Shown here one piece after another: positions 21,268-33,708 of a DNA stretch of 64,000 nt (the stretch's first letter is position 1; each line of letters starts with the position of its first letter). Made by a program: the position numbers and the translations under genes. Location of the stretch: the NCBI GenBank assembly GCA_902651635.1, contig CACRSC010000061.1, positions 152,741-216,740 on the forward strand, written 5' to 3'. This stretch comes from Mastigamoeba balamuthi. Lineage: Eukaryota > Evosea > Mastigamoebida > Mastigamoebidae. The notes under the pieces were generated by a model that was given only the letters and a program-made list of their open reading frames with translations, had not been told where the DNA came from and made no database searches.

Positions 21268-22564
21268 CGTGCTAGTCTGCTACTCTGCTGGCTGCTGGGG
21301 CCTCGCGATCTGCTCCTGCTTGTTGCTGTTGCTGTTGTTGTTGCTGCTGCTGCTGCTGTGGAGGAAGGTGCTCTGCCCCAGGGTCTGCTGGCTGTGGTGG
21401 CTGTGGTGGTTGTGGCCGCACACGCAGGGGTGGGAGTGAAAGAGTGCGTTGTGGTGAGAAAGGGGGACGGGGGACGGGGGACGAGGGCTACGGCGGTGCG
21501 GCCACTGCGAGGGCGCCGGTGCAGCCGGTGCAGGGCGCCGCCTGGGCGAGCCAGAGGGGGCAAGGGGAGGGGCGCAGGCGGAGAAGAGCTCACCAAAGCG
21601 ACGGCGTGCTACAGAGTGATGTAACGCCGTGACGTTGCTCCCCACCCGCGCTTTTCGCCGCTGCCCCCCGATTTCTCTCTTGCGCCCCTTGGCCCCCCAA
21701 GCGCCGCCAGCCCCGCAGCCCCGCGCGCCCCCCGCGCTGCGAAACATCGCGGAAACCACAACAGAGCGGGAAACAACGGGGAATTGCCGCCGCCGTTCCC
21801 GCACTCTTCCGCGATACCTCCGCGGCCCTCCCATTCGCCCCTTGCCCCCTGGGCAGCGGCAGCAGGCGGCGGTGGCCCCGCAGAACAGCCACGATAGAGC
21901 CGGCGCAGCCCTGCCGCGGACGACGCCCCGTCACAGCCCACAGGCCTCTGAGCAGCGCCCCCTGTGGCCTCCCGCCATCCCGCCCAACGGCCCAACGGCC
22001 CAGCGGCCCAGCGGCCACGGCCAGTGCCCTCGCTGCTCCCGCCGCCTGCGCCTTGGGTGGCTGCCAGTGGGGCCACAGTGGCTGAGGGCTGGCTGGCTGG
22101 CTGGCTGGCTGGGTGTGTGGCAGCCCCGCGGCACACGAGGGCGCTGCTTGTGCCAGCCACCAGTGCGGCTGCGTGGGCGGCTGCCCGTGGGCCTGGCCGC
22201 GGCTGTGGGCGGGGTCTCTGCCGCGGGGGAGCGCTGCTTGTGCGGTGTGTGAGCTGCGCCCCTCTGCGCCGCTGCAGCAAAGGCCTCTGCCACAGCCTCT
22301 GCCTCTGCAGCGCGGCGCAGGCTCCCCTGCTCCCTCGCACCCGCTTCCTCTGCTGCGGCTGCGTGGCGCTGCAGCGCAGTGGGGGTCCTTGGCAGGCGGG
22401 GGCGCTGCGCTGCGTGGCTGCGTGGCTGCCAACGGACCGACGATCTCAGTGACGTGTCTCCCTCGCCTTGTTGTTGTTGTTGTTTCATTTCTGCTTGTTT
22501 GCTCTGTTGCGCCGCTGCCGCTGCTGCTGCTGCCCCTCATCCCGTCTACCCCGCCGCACCCCCC
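21268..22564. promoter_or_regulatory. Long divergent intergenic region (transhydrogenase / aminopeptidase)
   Basis: 1.3 kb of very GC-rich DNA between two divergent genes. Several long reading frames exist on both strands, but their translations are Arg/Pro/Ala/Gly-rich and shift with frame, as expected by chance at this composition. Local features are GTT/GCT repeats (about 21320-21360) and a GGCT tetranucleotide run (about 22086-22112). Promoters for both genes must lie here; I see no clear core element. Confidence 0.4.
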
Positions 22565-25500
22565 ATGCCCCCTGCTGCCCCCTCCCTCCATCTCCTCCTC
22601 TCCCTCCTCCTCCTCCTCGCCGCTGTCCCCGCCCTCCCCGCCCCTGCCCCTGCCCCTGCGGCCCCCGGCTCCTGCGCAGCAGCGGTCCCTCGCGCCAGCG
22701 CCCTCGTCGCCCCCGAGAGCCTCTGCGCCGCCCCGCCCCCCGACGCCCTGCTGCCCCAGGAGACGCAGGAGACGCAGGAGACCCCGCCCGGGGAGGAGCG
22801 GGAGGGGCTGCTGCGGCTGGGGGTGCGGCCCACGCGGTACCGCCTGCGGCTGGCGCCCGACCTGCGGGCCATGGCTCTGCGGGGCAGCGCGGCCATCGAC
22901 CTCGTCGTCGAGCGCCCCGCGCGCTCCCTCGTCCTCAACGCCCTCGGCCTCGCCATCGCCTCGGCCTCTCTCGCCCCCTCGGCTGCAGGCGCTGCAGGCG
23001 CTGCCCCGCTGGCCGCCCGGCGCGTGGCCTGCGACGCGGGGCGGGGCACCTGCGAGCTGCGCTTCGGGGGGCTGGTGCCCCGGGGCCCCGCCACCCTCGC
23101 CCTCGCCTTCAGCGGCCCCCTGGGCGGCGGCATGGCAGGCCTCTACAGGACCACCTCGGGGCCCGCGGCGGCCGCCGTCACGCAGCTCGAGCCCTGCGAC
23201 GCCCGGCGCGTCTTCCCCGCTGGGACGAGCCCGCCGCCAAGGCCTCGTTCGCCCTCACGCTCGTCGCCGACAGCGCCCTCGTCGCCCTCAGCAACATGCC
23301 CGTCGCCAGCGCCGTGCCCGCCGGCCCCGGCCTCGTCGCCGTCAGCTTCGCAGAGACCCCGCGCATGAGCACCTACCTCGTCGCCCTGGCCCTCGGCGCC
23401 TTTGACCACCTCGAGGCCCGCTCCCGCGAGGGCGTCGCCGTCCGCGTCTACACCCAGCCCGGCAAGAGCTCCCTCGGCAAGTTCGCCCTCGACATCGCCA
23501 GTGCGCCCTCCTCCTCCCCCCTCTCCTCCGCCCCTCGCCAACGCCCCGCCCCGTGCCTGCTGGCAGCGTGGGGGCTCAGCTACTTTGGCGAGTTCTTTGG
23601 CGTCGCGTACCCGCTGCCCAAGTGCGACCTCCTCGCCGTCGCCGACTTCAGCTACGGCGCCATGGAGAACTGGGGCCTCATCACCTTCCGCGAGACCGCC
23701 CTCCTCATCGACGCAGACAAGAGCTCCGTCGCTGCCCGCCAGCGAGTCGCCGAGGTCGTCGCCCACGAGCGTACGCCCGCAGCCCCGCGCCACAGCGCCA
23801 CCGCGCTGACATTGGGTGGGCCCCGCAGTGGCGCACCAGTGGTTCGGGAACCTCGTGACGATGGAGTGGTGGTCAGACCTCTGGCTCAACGAGGGCTTCG
23901 CCACGTTCATCGGCACCTTCGCTGTCGACAAGATGTTCCCCCAGTGGCACGTCTGGCCCTCGTTCGTGGCCGACGGCGTCCTCCGCGCCCTGTCGCTCGA
24001 CTCGCTCGAGAGCACCCACGCCGTCGAGGTCCCCGTGCGCTCGGCCCTCGAGGTCGGAGAGATCTTCGACGCGATATCCTACAGCAAGGGCGCCTCCCTC
24101 ATCCGCATGCTCGCCGCCCACCTGGGCGAGGATGCGCTCAGAGCGGGCCTTCACACTTACCTGACGCGCCATGCCTACAACAACACTGTCACCAATGTGC
24201 GTGCGCGTCGTCTTGATTCTTCCTCTCTCCCCCCCCCCTTCCCCCCACTCTGACCGACTGCTGCCCGGTCGCGCGCTCAAACAACAGGACCTGTGGCAAG
24301 CACTGTCAGAGGCATCGGGCGCCAACGTCCGTGAGCTCATGTCCAATTGGACCAGCACACCAGGCTATCCCGTCGTCTTCGTCTCGCGCAAGTCCCCCAC
24401 AGAGATTGTCCTCTCTCAGAAGAGGTTCTCTGCCGAGACGGGCACCATGGATTCGCAGCAGAAGTGGTGGATCCCACTGAGGATAGTCAGCAACAGCCAG
24501 GACTTGAACAAGACCATCGAGTTCACGTCCGCCAACTATTCGATACACCACAAGGGCGGCCCCTTTTGGCTCAAGGCAAACGCCGGCCAGTATGGAGTGT
24601 TCCGCGTTGCTTACGATGCCGAGCTTCTCGGCCCCCTGTGGTAAGTGGCGCGGCAGCACAATGGGAGCAGCCCAACTCACCCGGCTTTTCTGCTCCACGA
24701 TGCAGCGAGGCCGTTCGGGCCAAGGAGATTCCTGCGGTGGACAGGCTCGGCGTGCAGTCAGACGCCTTCTCACTGGCCCGGGCCGGGCTGATGAAGACGT
24801 CGCAGGCGCTGTCCCTCTCAATGATGTACACAGAAGAGGATGATCCAATAGTTTGGACAGACCTTGCCAACCAATACTGTACTGAACAGCAACATACATT
24901 CACCCTATTCTCAAGCTATTCCGCAAAGCCGCACTTCTCAGGGCGTGGCAGCACGAGCCTTGCTATTCGCACATGCAGACCGTCTCCCGCGATCTCTTCA
25001 CTCCCATCGCCACCTCTCTGGGCTGGGAGCTGACGAAGTCAGATGGTACCAATCAATCACGCGCATTCCCCACTGACCAAAACGCACAACAGCTGACCTG
25101 GTGGTGAAACTGCGGTCCACTGTACTCAACATTCTACTGCTGGCAAATGACGAAGCTGTCCGCGCTCAAGCCTTGCGTTGCTGGGAGGATGCTCTCGCAG
25201 ACCCATCGAGCCTGTCCTCAGACAGAAGGGAGCTCGTCTATGCAGCAGCAGCTAGATTTGGCGGCAATGCTTCATTAGAGAAACTCAAGACTGTATACCG
25301 ATCGCACGATTTGCAGGAGGCAAAGGTTGCTGTCCTCAACTCGATTGGCCACACACCAAATGCCGATACCGCTTGCCAAATTCTGGTACCTTTCCTTCCA
25401 CTTTCCCTTAGAGAAACTCATCACAGAGCAGAACTGGGCAGCTCACGATGGAGAGGTTCGTGCACAAGACTTTATTTTTGTGGTTAGCAGTGTTGCATCC

Positions 25501-25936
25501 GAATGGCCAGGTTCATACAGTTCTTATGAGACCGAACATTCACTCATCCATGCTTTTTCACAGAGGTTGCGTGGCATTTCTTGAAGGATAACTGGAGCTG
25601 GATGAATGCAACATTCTTCCAAAGCCAGCAACTTCTTTCACAAATTGGTATTTGCATCACACAACACTTGACTCTCCGACACTGAGCCCTGCACACAGTT
25701 CGTGCATCAACAATCAATTTATATTCCCATCTGCTACTCGATGATGCCCAGGCCTTCTTCAAGCAAACGACGATTCCTGGAGCTCAAAAAACAATACTTC
25801 AAACACTTGAGCATATCAGTAAGTCACTGCTTTCACTCTGGCATGTTATTCACGGTTTTCAACAGGAGTCAATCTGAATTGGATAGACCGTGATCGTACT
25901 GATGCCATGACCTGGCTATCTGAAAGGCAGCACTAA
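22565..25936 (+). CDS. M1-family zinc aminopeptidase, secreted or membrane-bound, with frame breaks
   Basis: ATG 22565 opens a typical signal sequence (Leu-rich core, LLLSLLLLLAAVPALPA), followed by the M1 N-terminal domain. The catalytic domain shows GAMENWGLITFRET (about 23657) and, across the intron 23771-23828, the zinc site HELAHQW, then WLNEGFATF with the third zinc ligand. The ERAP-like helical domain ends DAMTWLSERQH at stop 25936. Introns include 23501-23566, 23771-23828, about 24196-24288, 24643-24704, about 25028-25092 and about 25821-25866. The order of motifs matches puromycin-sensitive aminopeptidase relatives. Three single-base frame breaks interrupt it: near 23219 (one base missing before WDEP), near 24890-24910, and near 25383. 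Protein similarity continues on both sides of each break, which points to assembly errors rather than decay, but a pseudogene cannot be excluded. The 3' part is much less GC-rich than the 5' part. Confidence 0.85.
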
Positions 25937-26179
25937 TAAAATTGTTCATCTCAGCAATTCATCTTTTTTGTATATTAAATTGCCAACAAACAAGGATGAA
26001 TATCAAATAGCAGTACTGATAGCAAATGTATAAATAAGTAGATGAAGTCCTGGGAAGGTTTGGGTGTTTCTCTTCTTGCACTTCAAGACAACATTTAAAG
26101 GTCGTTCAAGGGCTTTTTTTGACTCTGTATTGCTGGACTTTGTATTAGAAAGATATTTCTTTATTATGTTTTACTACTN
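25937..26179. other. AT-rich 3' flank ending at an ambiguous base (probable contig join)
   Basis: After the aminopeptidase stop the sequence is AT-rich with no gene. It changes abruptly to GC-rich coding sequence at the single N (26179). The ankyrin gene on the other strand is cut off at exactly this base, so this looks like an artificial join. Confidence 0.6.
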
Positions 26180-29100
26180 TTCTCGTTGTCGACCTCGTCG
26201 ACCTGCGCCCCCTTGATGGCGCATAGGCGCGAGAGCACTCCCACGGGGTCGGTCCTGCGAGGGCGGAGCGGTGAGCGAGGCCATCAGTGTTGAGTTTGTG
26301 CCGCCGGCGAGGGTGAGAGCGCTGCTGACTTGGCCGTGGAGCGCATGCCCCGGAGCTTGGCGAACGTGTAGTGCATCGGCGTGCGCCCGTACGTGTCCTT
26401 GGCGTTGACGTCGCTGTTTGCTGCGATCAGCGCCCTCTGCGAGTGGTATCTCATGAGAAAGGGCGAGTGGGGGTGAAAACACTATGAAGCAGTCGCAGGC
26501 GCACCCCGACGGTCCACGCGTTGTTGGCAGAGTCGGTGGACTCGTTGGCCGCGATGTGCAGCGGCGTCCTCCGAAGCGCGTCCGCCGCGTTTGGGTCCGC
26601 GCCGTTGGCGAGCAGCAGCGCCACAGCGCCCTGACATGCCTCGGCAGCGTAGTGCAGGCTGTGTCCCAGTGTGAGTTGTGCTCCCTGTCGTTCCCCCAGA
26701 GGGTGGTGCTCACGGCGTGCGGCCCCCATTGTCGCGAGAAGCGATCACCGCCGAGAGGATGTGTGCGCTCTTGGCGGCCTGCACTATGGCAAACACTGTG
26801 CCCGTGAGCCCCATGGCCGCAGCCAGGATCAGTGGTGTCGCCCCCGTGCTGTCCACGGCCGTCAACGAGGACCCCTTGCCCACCAGATGCTCCGCCAGCC
26901 ACGCGTTCTTCTGGCGCAGCGCGAGGTGCAGCGGCCTGGGCGAGGCAGTGTGTGAGCAGAGGCCGGGAGAGAGCCTCTGGAGCCGTACGTTCTCTCGAAC
27001 GTGTCGGTAGCTGCCATCGATTCCGCGTCGATCAGTTTGTCGACGAAGAACTGCCCCTCAGCCTGCGAGCAATGGGGACGGCCTGTCAGCGAGAATCGTG
27101 GGAAGACAGGGCATCCGAAAGACGAACCCCGCATTTGCCCTCGGCGGCGAGGTGGAGGGCCGTGTAGTGCAGCGCGGTGTTGTTAGGGTACTTCTTCCTG
27201 TCCTCGTACTCTGCGGGACGCCGCTCTGGTGAAACGCACAAGGGACGCAGTGAGAAACCAGTGCACGGGAACGAGGGCTACCAGGGGGCAGATCGATCGA
27301 GTCCAGCAGGCAGGTCTGGACGTCCAGAGGCTGCACTGTCTTCTCTCCGTTGGCCTGTTGCGCCAGCCTGGGGCACACTATCCGCAGAAACGTGTCGAGG
27401 GACGCTGCATAGTGCCTGTGTGCGCACATCATGGGCCGTTGGTTGGCCTGGCCGGTGGGGCACGAGGGAAGGCGGGGGCGAACCCCATCGAGGACGAGGA
27501 GGCACAGAGCCTCTTGACCAGGCGCAGGAAGGGCGTGAGCCCCGCCTTGTCCATCTGGACAGAGCAGCGAGCGACCTCCTCCCTCCTGCAGGTGAGGGAG
27601 CATGCGAGTCAGGGTGGTGACACCGTTCGCACTTGGCAGAGACTGCAGCACAGTGCGGTGATGTCGAGGGCCTGGAGAAGCTCGATGTTCTCGTCGCTAC
27701 AGACGTCCGCGACAAAATGCAGTGCGTTCTCCTCTCCCTCGCCACCCAGCGACGTCGCGCCGCTCTCAATCAGTACTCTGTATCGCAGGGCAGTCGCTTG
27801 GATTGAGTCTGCGCAGACGATCCTCTCCCCGGCGCACCTGAGGGCCGACGTGTAGCGCGCACTGAGCGCAAGCTGCAGCGCAGTCTTGCCTCCGATGCTG
27901 CAGTTAGTGTTCGCGCCGCCGTGCACTAGTGCCGCTATGGTCTCGACGGGCTTGCGATCCCTAATTGCCACTGCTAGCAGAGGGTGGTCCTCTGTCTTGT
28001 TGTCGGCGACCGCCTCGGGGACGGTCGTGTTGGGGTTGGCCCCGCTGTCGAGCAGCGCCTTGACGACCTCGAGCGGCATCGATTGCTGCACCGCCCGCGC
28101 AAGCACCGTTACACCCCCGACGACCTCACCGGGACGAGCCCCGCGCCCGGCCAGCAGGCGGATCAGCGCCACACGCCGAGCCCCCGCCGCGCTGGCAGCC
28201 TCGGCCTTGTATGTCGCGGTGAGCTGCACGCTGTAGTAGAGGCAGTAGCCGGAGCCGGAGTTGTAGTCGGGGTCGGGGGCCAAAATGACCGTCTGGATCA
28301 GTGGACCCACGTCGGCCTTGGCGCCCTGATCGCACAGCAGCCCGATCAACGCCTTGGCCTCTTCGATGGCAGTCTCGTAGGCCGCGAAGTTTCTGTCTGT
28401 CCACGCCCTGATGATGGCAGTGTAGGTTCTATCCATGGCGACTGCTACCGCAAGCGTCAGCACTGCCTGGCCCGCGTGTCCCACGTTGGGGTCTGCCCCT
28501 CGCCTGAGCAGCTCCGCGACGATGTCCTTGGGCGCCTTTGCGCTCACCGCGAGGAACAAAGGGGTCCCGTGATCCGACTGCGCATTGATGTCGGCGCCGT
28601 TGTCGAGCAGCAGTCCGAGGAGCGTCATGGCATTGGCGGTGTCGTTGCTCCGCTGACACGTCACGAGGTGGTGCAGAGGGCCCCGCCTGGCAGACAGCGC
28701 CGGTCAATAGATGGTTTGATGGGGACGTGAGCAGAATATACGCGAACCGGGAGGTGTCGGCCCTGTTGACGTCGGCCTTCTTCTGTACGACGAGGAACGT
28801 CGCCTGCCTGACGTCAGCCTGCGTGAGCGGCGAGTGCGTCATGGCCCTTGCGAGCATCGTGAGGCCATCCGAGTCGCAGAAGTTGACGTCGATGCCCTGC
28901 TGGTCCAGCAGATACTCGGCGCAGGCCATGTGGCCCTTCTTCAGCGCGATGCCCAGCGGCGTGATCTTCCACATGTTGTCCGTGTTGTAGTCGGCTCCCA
29001 GCGACACGAGCAGCCGCAGGCACTGCAGCCACCCGTACGCCGCTGCGTAGTGGCACACGCTGTTCTCGGACGAGTCGATCGCGTCGACATCAGCACCGAG

Positions 29101-32100
29101 CTTCAGCAGCAGGCTTGCCAGCCGGGCGTCGCCGTTCCTCACCGCTACGATCAGCGGGCTTGGGGGGTGGAGGAAGTCTTATCGTTGGCGCAGAGGCTTG
29201 CAACGCGTGGAACTGCGTACGTTTTCTTGGTCTGGTCGCGGACGTCGACTTCGAGGTGCGCCCCGTCGACGAGGAACCTCACGATGTCGAGGGAGCAAGA
29301 GTCGCCGGTCATCGCTGCGGCGTGCAGCAGCGAGAGCTTCCCCGTAGCCCTGGCGTTCGAGAGGGCTCCTGCTGCGAGCAGCGCCTTGAGGGAGTCCAGA
29401 TGCCCTCCCAGAACTGCAAAGTGCGACGCTGCGCGCGCACGAGAAGGGACGGTGAGTCTCCTTTGTCGGTTTATCCTCGCGTACCGCAGTAGCCGTCGGT
29501 GTCCTTGGCTCGCAGGGCCTGGCCCAAAGAGCACAGCATCGCGAGGTCCTCCTTTTTCTCGATCTGCGACTCTGGCTTCCTCCCCCTCTTCCTCCTCTTG
29601 GCCTGGGGTTCTTCCTTCCCAGGCTGCTCCTCTTCCTGCACCTGCGGTGGCGGTGCTTCCGCCTCCTTGCTCGCGGCATCCTCCTCTCCTGCCGCAGCCT
29701 GCTCGTGCTCCTCAGCGTTGGCCATCGGAGCGTCTTCTGCGGCCTCCTTCTCCGCAGCGGCGTCGGAGGGCTTCTCTGCGACAGCTGCCGCCTGCTCCTG
29801 GGATTTCTGTGCCTCTGCCTGCTTGGCGGCCTCTGCCTCGTCGCGTTCCTCTTGCTCCATTGCCTCCTTGATCTCCTTGTCCCTCTTCCTCTGTGGTCTC
29901 TCGCCTTTAAGTGCACGAGACGTCGAGTGTGGGGTGGTGCGCGCACGAGGTAGGCGATAATCATCTCCACGTTGGCTGTGCGGCCGCATGAGGCGGCGAT
30001 CATCAGGGGCGTCTGCTTGTTGACGTCGCCGCACAGCACGTCGACCCTGTTGTCCAGCAGGAACTTGAGGGGGCCAGTGCCCTCACACGCGGCCGCGTAG
30101 TGCACCGGCCTGCGCCCTGCCGCGTCTGCCACGTTGAACTCGGGGACGACGGCCAGCAGCGTCTTGAGGCACTTGGAGTTGGGGTTGATGCACGCAAAGT
30201 GGATGGGCGTCAGGCCGTCCTCGGTCACCTTCTTCGTCACCGACATGTTGCGGAGGGGCCTGTGCGTGATGTCCGCGCCAGCCAGCGCCTCCTCGTGCAG
30301 CGCGTTGAAGCCGAAGCTGGAGAGGTCCCCGTGGCGCTCCTTGAGCAGCGCCAGCACACGCGCCGCCCGCTGGTTGCGCCCGAACTGCACCGCGACGATG
30401 AAGTGGTCCGCGAGCTCGCGCAGGGCGTTGACGTTGGACGACAGCAGCGCGTCGAGCGACTCGGCAGACACCTTGTCGCTCCTGAGCGCCGTCTCGCGCG
30501 CCGCGGCCATCGCGTCCTCTGTGCTTGTGCTGTAGCACGCAGAGTCGGCACCGAACGCGTTGTTGCCTTCGCGGCCACCGCGGGCAGTCATGAGCGCGCG
30601 GATTGGGTGGCCGAACGTGTACTTGGAGTGCTTGCCGGTGTCCGTCATGAAGTCATCCGAGAGGACCGCGATGCCCGAGCGCCGCGACACGCATGGTGGG
30701 TTGCAGAGCAGCCTGGTGTCCCAACCCCGATCAATTGTGTGGTGAAAACAAGCACAAGGTTGTTCATGCTCACTTGATCGCCTCGATGTTGTTCGACAGG
30801 AGCGCACAGACCAGCGGAGTTGTGTTCCTGTCGCAGCTGATCGGCATGTCCAGAGAAAACACCTCGCGATTCTAGATGCGCGTTGGTAGAATCCGTGAGT
30901 AAGGGAGGGGACAGCGGCGGCAGCAGAAAGAGATTAAGAGGGAATGAATCGAACCTGTGCTAGGGCTTTGAGAAGCGCCATGTCCCCTGTGGCTACTGCG
31001 CGGTGCACCTCCCTGGCGTTGCAGATGGCGCAGCACGTCAGGTTGGGCTTGGGCGAGCGCCCCTCCTCGGCCTCGTTCTCGAGGACCAGAGGCATGGCGG
31101 GCCTGGGGGCCCTTTCGGGGTTCTTCCTTTTGCCCATCCGCAGCGACAGCCTCAGCTTGCGCTCCCTCTCAGGGTCGAACGTCCTCGCCGCCTTCACCCT
31201 CTGATAGCACGTCGTCGGTTAATCAAATTGCGGGTCGGGTATCGAATAAGAACCGGAACTCTCGCTCGAGGAGCTGCAGCCTTCCTCGCACGCTTCTTTG
31301 GTTTCTCTGGTGAGGGGTCGCCCTCCGGACGCTCCTCGGCGCCCTCGCCCTTGGGCGCTGAGCGCCTGCGCTTGCGGCCAGTGCCCGCTGCCTTGGGCTT
31401 CTCGTCGCCGTCGTCGTCGCTGGCTGCCCTCTGGCCACGTGGCTGTGGCCCCGAGCCCCCGAAGTCAGAGTCACTCTCGTCGTCGTCGCACCCGCCGTCC
31501 GAGCCCTCCGACTCCTCCGAGTCGCTGGGGCTGGCGGGCTCGTCCGGCCCGCGGATGTCCTCGTGCGCGCGCTCGTAGAGCACGGCCTTCCTGACGCGCT
31601 CCGCGTCTGCCGCGCTGACGGCCCACGCGTCGCCCTGCCGCTGCGTCTCGAATTTCGCGATCACCGCGCCGATGTTGATCGTGTCCTCGCCGCCCTCGCG
31701 GTACAGCAGCGCCTGGGGCGCCGGCGGCTGCTGCCCGCGAGGCACCGCGCGCGCCCTGCCGCGCTGGGGGGCGCGCTCGAGCCACGTGACGCGCGTCGGG
31801 CCGTCGTCCGAGCCCGGGGCCACCGAGTCGCGCGCAACGGCAGCGAAGAACAGCTCGTCCTCGTCCTCGCCGCACCGCACAGCGAGCAAGTCGCCGGCGG
31901 ACCACGCCAGAGACTCGAATTTTGCCTGCAGATCAAACGCTTCAATTCGATTCCTGGAATCTCGAAATTGAAGCCGGCGGCGGCTTGCGAGGGCGGGGAG
32001 GGAACCTTGAGGGTGAGGGTGGGGGCGCGGGTCAGCGGGTGGTGGCGGGCGTTCCTGCTGTCGCGCGGGAGGGCCTCGGGGTTGGCAGCGGCGTCGCTGG

Positions 32101-32170
32101 TGGGGTCCGGCGGCAGCGGCGGCGTGCTGGCCTCGGGGAGCTCTGCTGCGGCTGCCTCTGCGTGCGACAT
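26180..32170 (-). CDS. Large ankyrin-repeat protein, PME-5/PARP-like region, truncated at its 3' end
   Basis: Multi-exon gene from ATG 32170 (MSHAEAAAAELPEAST). Exon 2 begins about 31927 (AKFESLAWSAGDLLAVRCG). An acidic/basic Ser-rich stretch with NLS-like KKRAR (about 31280) follows, then FDPERERKLRLSLRMGKRK and a CCAIC motif (about 31030). Next is FMTDTGKHSKYTFGHPIRAL with GGREGNNAFG (about 30650-30545), a phrase I associate with C. elegans PME-5, a tankyrase-type PARP. At least a dozen ankyrin repeats then cover about 30220-26200 (GLTPIHFACINPNSKCLKTL, GTPLFLAVSAKAPKDIVAEL). A Lys/Glu/Ala-rich coiled-coil-like insert lies at about 29910-29480. The gene is cut at N 26179 in the middle of an ankyrin repeat (KGAQVDEVDNE). 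No WGR or PARP catalytic domain is inside the window, so the PARP assignment is inference; 'ankyrin-repeat protein' is safe. Intron limits are approximate. Confidence 0.75.
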
Positions 32171-32538
32171 TGGCGTTGCTGGTGGTTGTGGGGCTGTTGC
32201 GTGGGCTGGCTGGAATTGAGGGGCCTCACAGGGCTTCACACGGTGTGGAAAAATTGTGACGGACAGCTGCATGCCCCTTTTTCTAGAAAACGGTTATTGA
32301 TGTCATCAATGATGTAAATGAGAAAAAAACGATGGGAGGGGAATAACGATCGAGTTTTTCCGCAATTGATCAACAATTTTTGGATTGCGATCTCTGTGCG
32401 CTACACAAACTAAAGCCACAATTGTAATCGGAGCACAAAGACGCTCGCAGGGGGTTGCAGGACTACGCCACGCCGTTCAAGGGAGTGTTGCTGCTGTCTG
32501 TCTGCACGAGCCTGTTGCTTGTTGTCTGTTGCTGGGGC
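32171..32538. other. Intergenic region, ankyrin 5' side to Ddi1 3' end
   Basis: Low-GC stretch for this genome, with TTCTAGAAAACGG (about 32281-32293), an AT-rich run around 32325 and no supportable gene. It lies upstream of the ankyrin ATG and probably contains its promoter. Confidence 0.35.
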
Positions 32539-33708
32539 TCAGTGCTTATGCTCGTCCTCCATCGGCGCTGCCTCAAACGACGGGTTGCGGGGGATCTCGC
32601 CCTCGCTGAGGAACGTGACGGCCTCCTCACCGATGCGCAGGCAGTTGGCCTTGAGGTCCACCACGCACTGCACGACGGGGGAGGCGCCGGATGTCAGTCA
32701 GCAGCCGGGAAGAGTGAGATGGTCTCGGACGGTGTAGCGCTTGAGGATGTCGAGGCCCAGCAGGAAGTCGAGGTGGGCGCCCTCGACGATGGTGAACGCG
32801 CACGGGAGGACCGAGTTGCCGATCTTGAACGGCGCGCAGTGCACGCGGCCGACGATCTTGGCCTCGCCGACGCCGCGCGCGAGGCCGTGGTACCGCCTGT
32901 CGATCAGCCTCGTGATCCCGCACTTGTCCGCAAACGCCGCGGACATGATAGACGTCTCAGCCCCCGTGTCTGTCGCCGCGTTGCGAATTAATTTGTTTTA
33001 AACCCCGAATTTCATATTGAAATGAAACGTGATCCAGAGGCAATTGAATTGGGGGAACGCACCGACCATGGCGAGGAGGGGCTCGTTGTTGACAGTGCAG
33101 CGGACAAAGAGCATCGGGACGCGGACGAGCATCTCGGGGTTGTTCTCGAGCGCGTACTCGTAGTTGTCCTGCACGTTGGTCTCCCTGATGACGTCGGCCA
33201 GCATCTGCTGCGCCTCCACGTCAAACGGGTTCTCCTCGATCCGCCGGATGAGCTCCAGCCTCCTCGCGTTGGCCTGCGCCTCGGGGCTGCTGAAGAACCG
33301 CTGCAGCCCCTGCGCCAGCATCTGGCTGCTCACCGGCTGCTCCGGCTGCTGCTGCGGCGCGTTTGCAGCGGCTCTTGCCGGGGTCCCCGGAACGAGTCCC
33401 GGCAGCGGCAAGCTTGCGAAGACGTCCCGCAGCGCCTCGGGCGTCACCGCGGCGGGCGGCGGCGCCACGCGCGGGGGCAGCGCCTGGGTGACCTCGAGGG
33501 CGTCGCCGTCGGCCAGCCCCGCCGACGCCAGCGTGGCGCCCGACGGCTGCAGCACGCGCCCGCGACACGTCACCGCCACGTCACCGGCGGCGTCCGAGTC
33601 GACGCCGAGCTCGGCGGCCACGATCGCCAGCAGGTCTGCGACGGAGGTGTCGGCGGCGAAGTCGAAGGGCTGCGGCGCGCGGCCCGGCAGGGAGACGACG
33701 AGCTTCAT
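32539..33708 (-). CDS. DDI1: DNA-damage-inducible protein 1 (Ddi1), retropepsin-like protease
   Basis: Starts at ATG 33708 with a ubiquitin-like domain (MKLVVSLPGRAPQPFDF ... LADGDALEVTQ). A helical Sti1/HDD-like stretch follows (LELIRRIEENPFDVEAQQML). The retroviral-type aspartyl protease domain has active site DTGAETSIMS; its first part (LFVRCTVNNEPLLAMV) is joined across an intron with donor G|GTGCGT near 33055 and acceptor near 32967. The second half contains GRVHCAPFKIGNS and FLLGLDILKRY, and a last short exon ends KANCLRIGEEAVTFLSEGEI ... EDEHKH at stop 32539. No UBA domain follows, so this is the UBL-HDD-RVP form. Ddi1 acts as a proteasome shuttle and protease on heavily ubiquitinated proteins. 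It lies in a same-strand run with the ankyrin, FHA-kinase and coronin genes. Confidence 0.92.

Noticed and set aside
22086-22112. GGCT repeat run as a possible CRISPR or functional repeat
   Set aside because: A simple tetranucleotide microsatellite without spacers; no CRISPR array exists in the window.
21629-22591. Overlapping frames on both strands in the transhydrogenase/aminopeptidase spacer
   Set aside because: All are Arg/Pro/Ala/Gly-rich, change with frame and lack domains; typical of GC-rich non-coding DNA.
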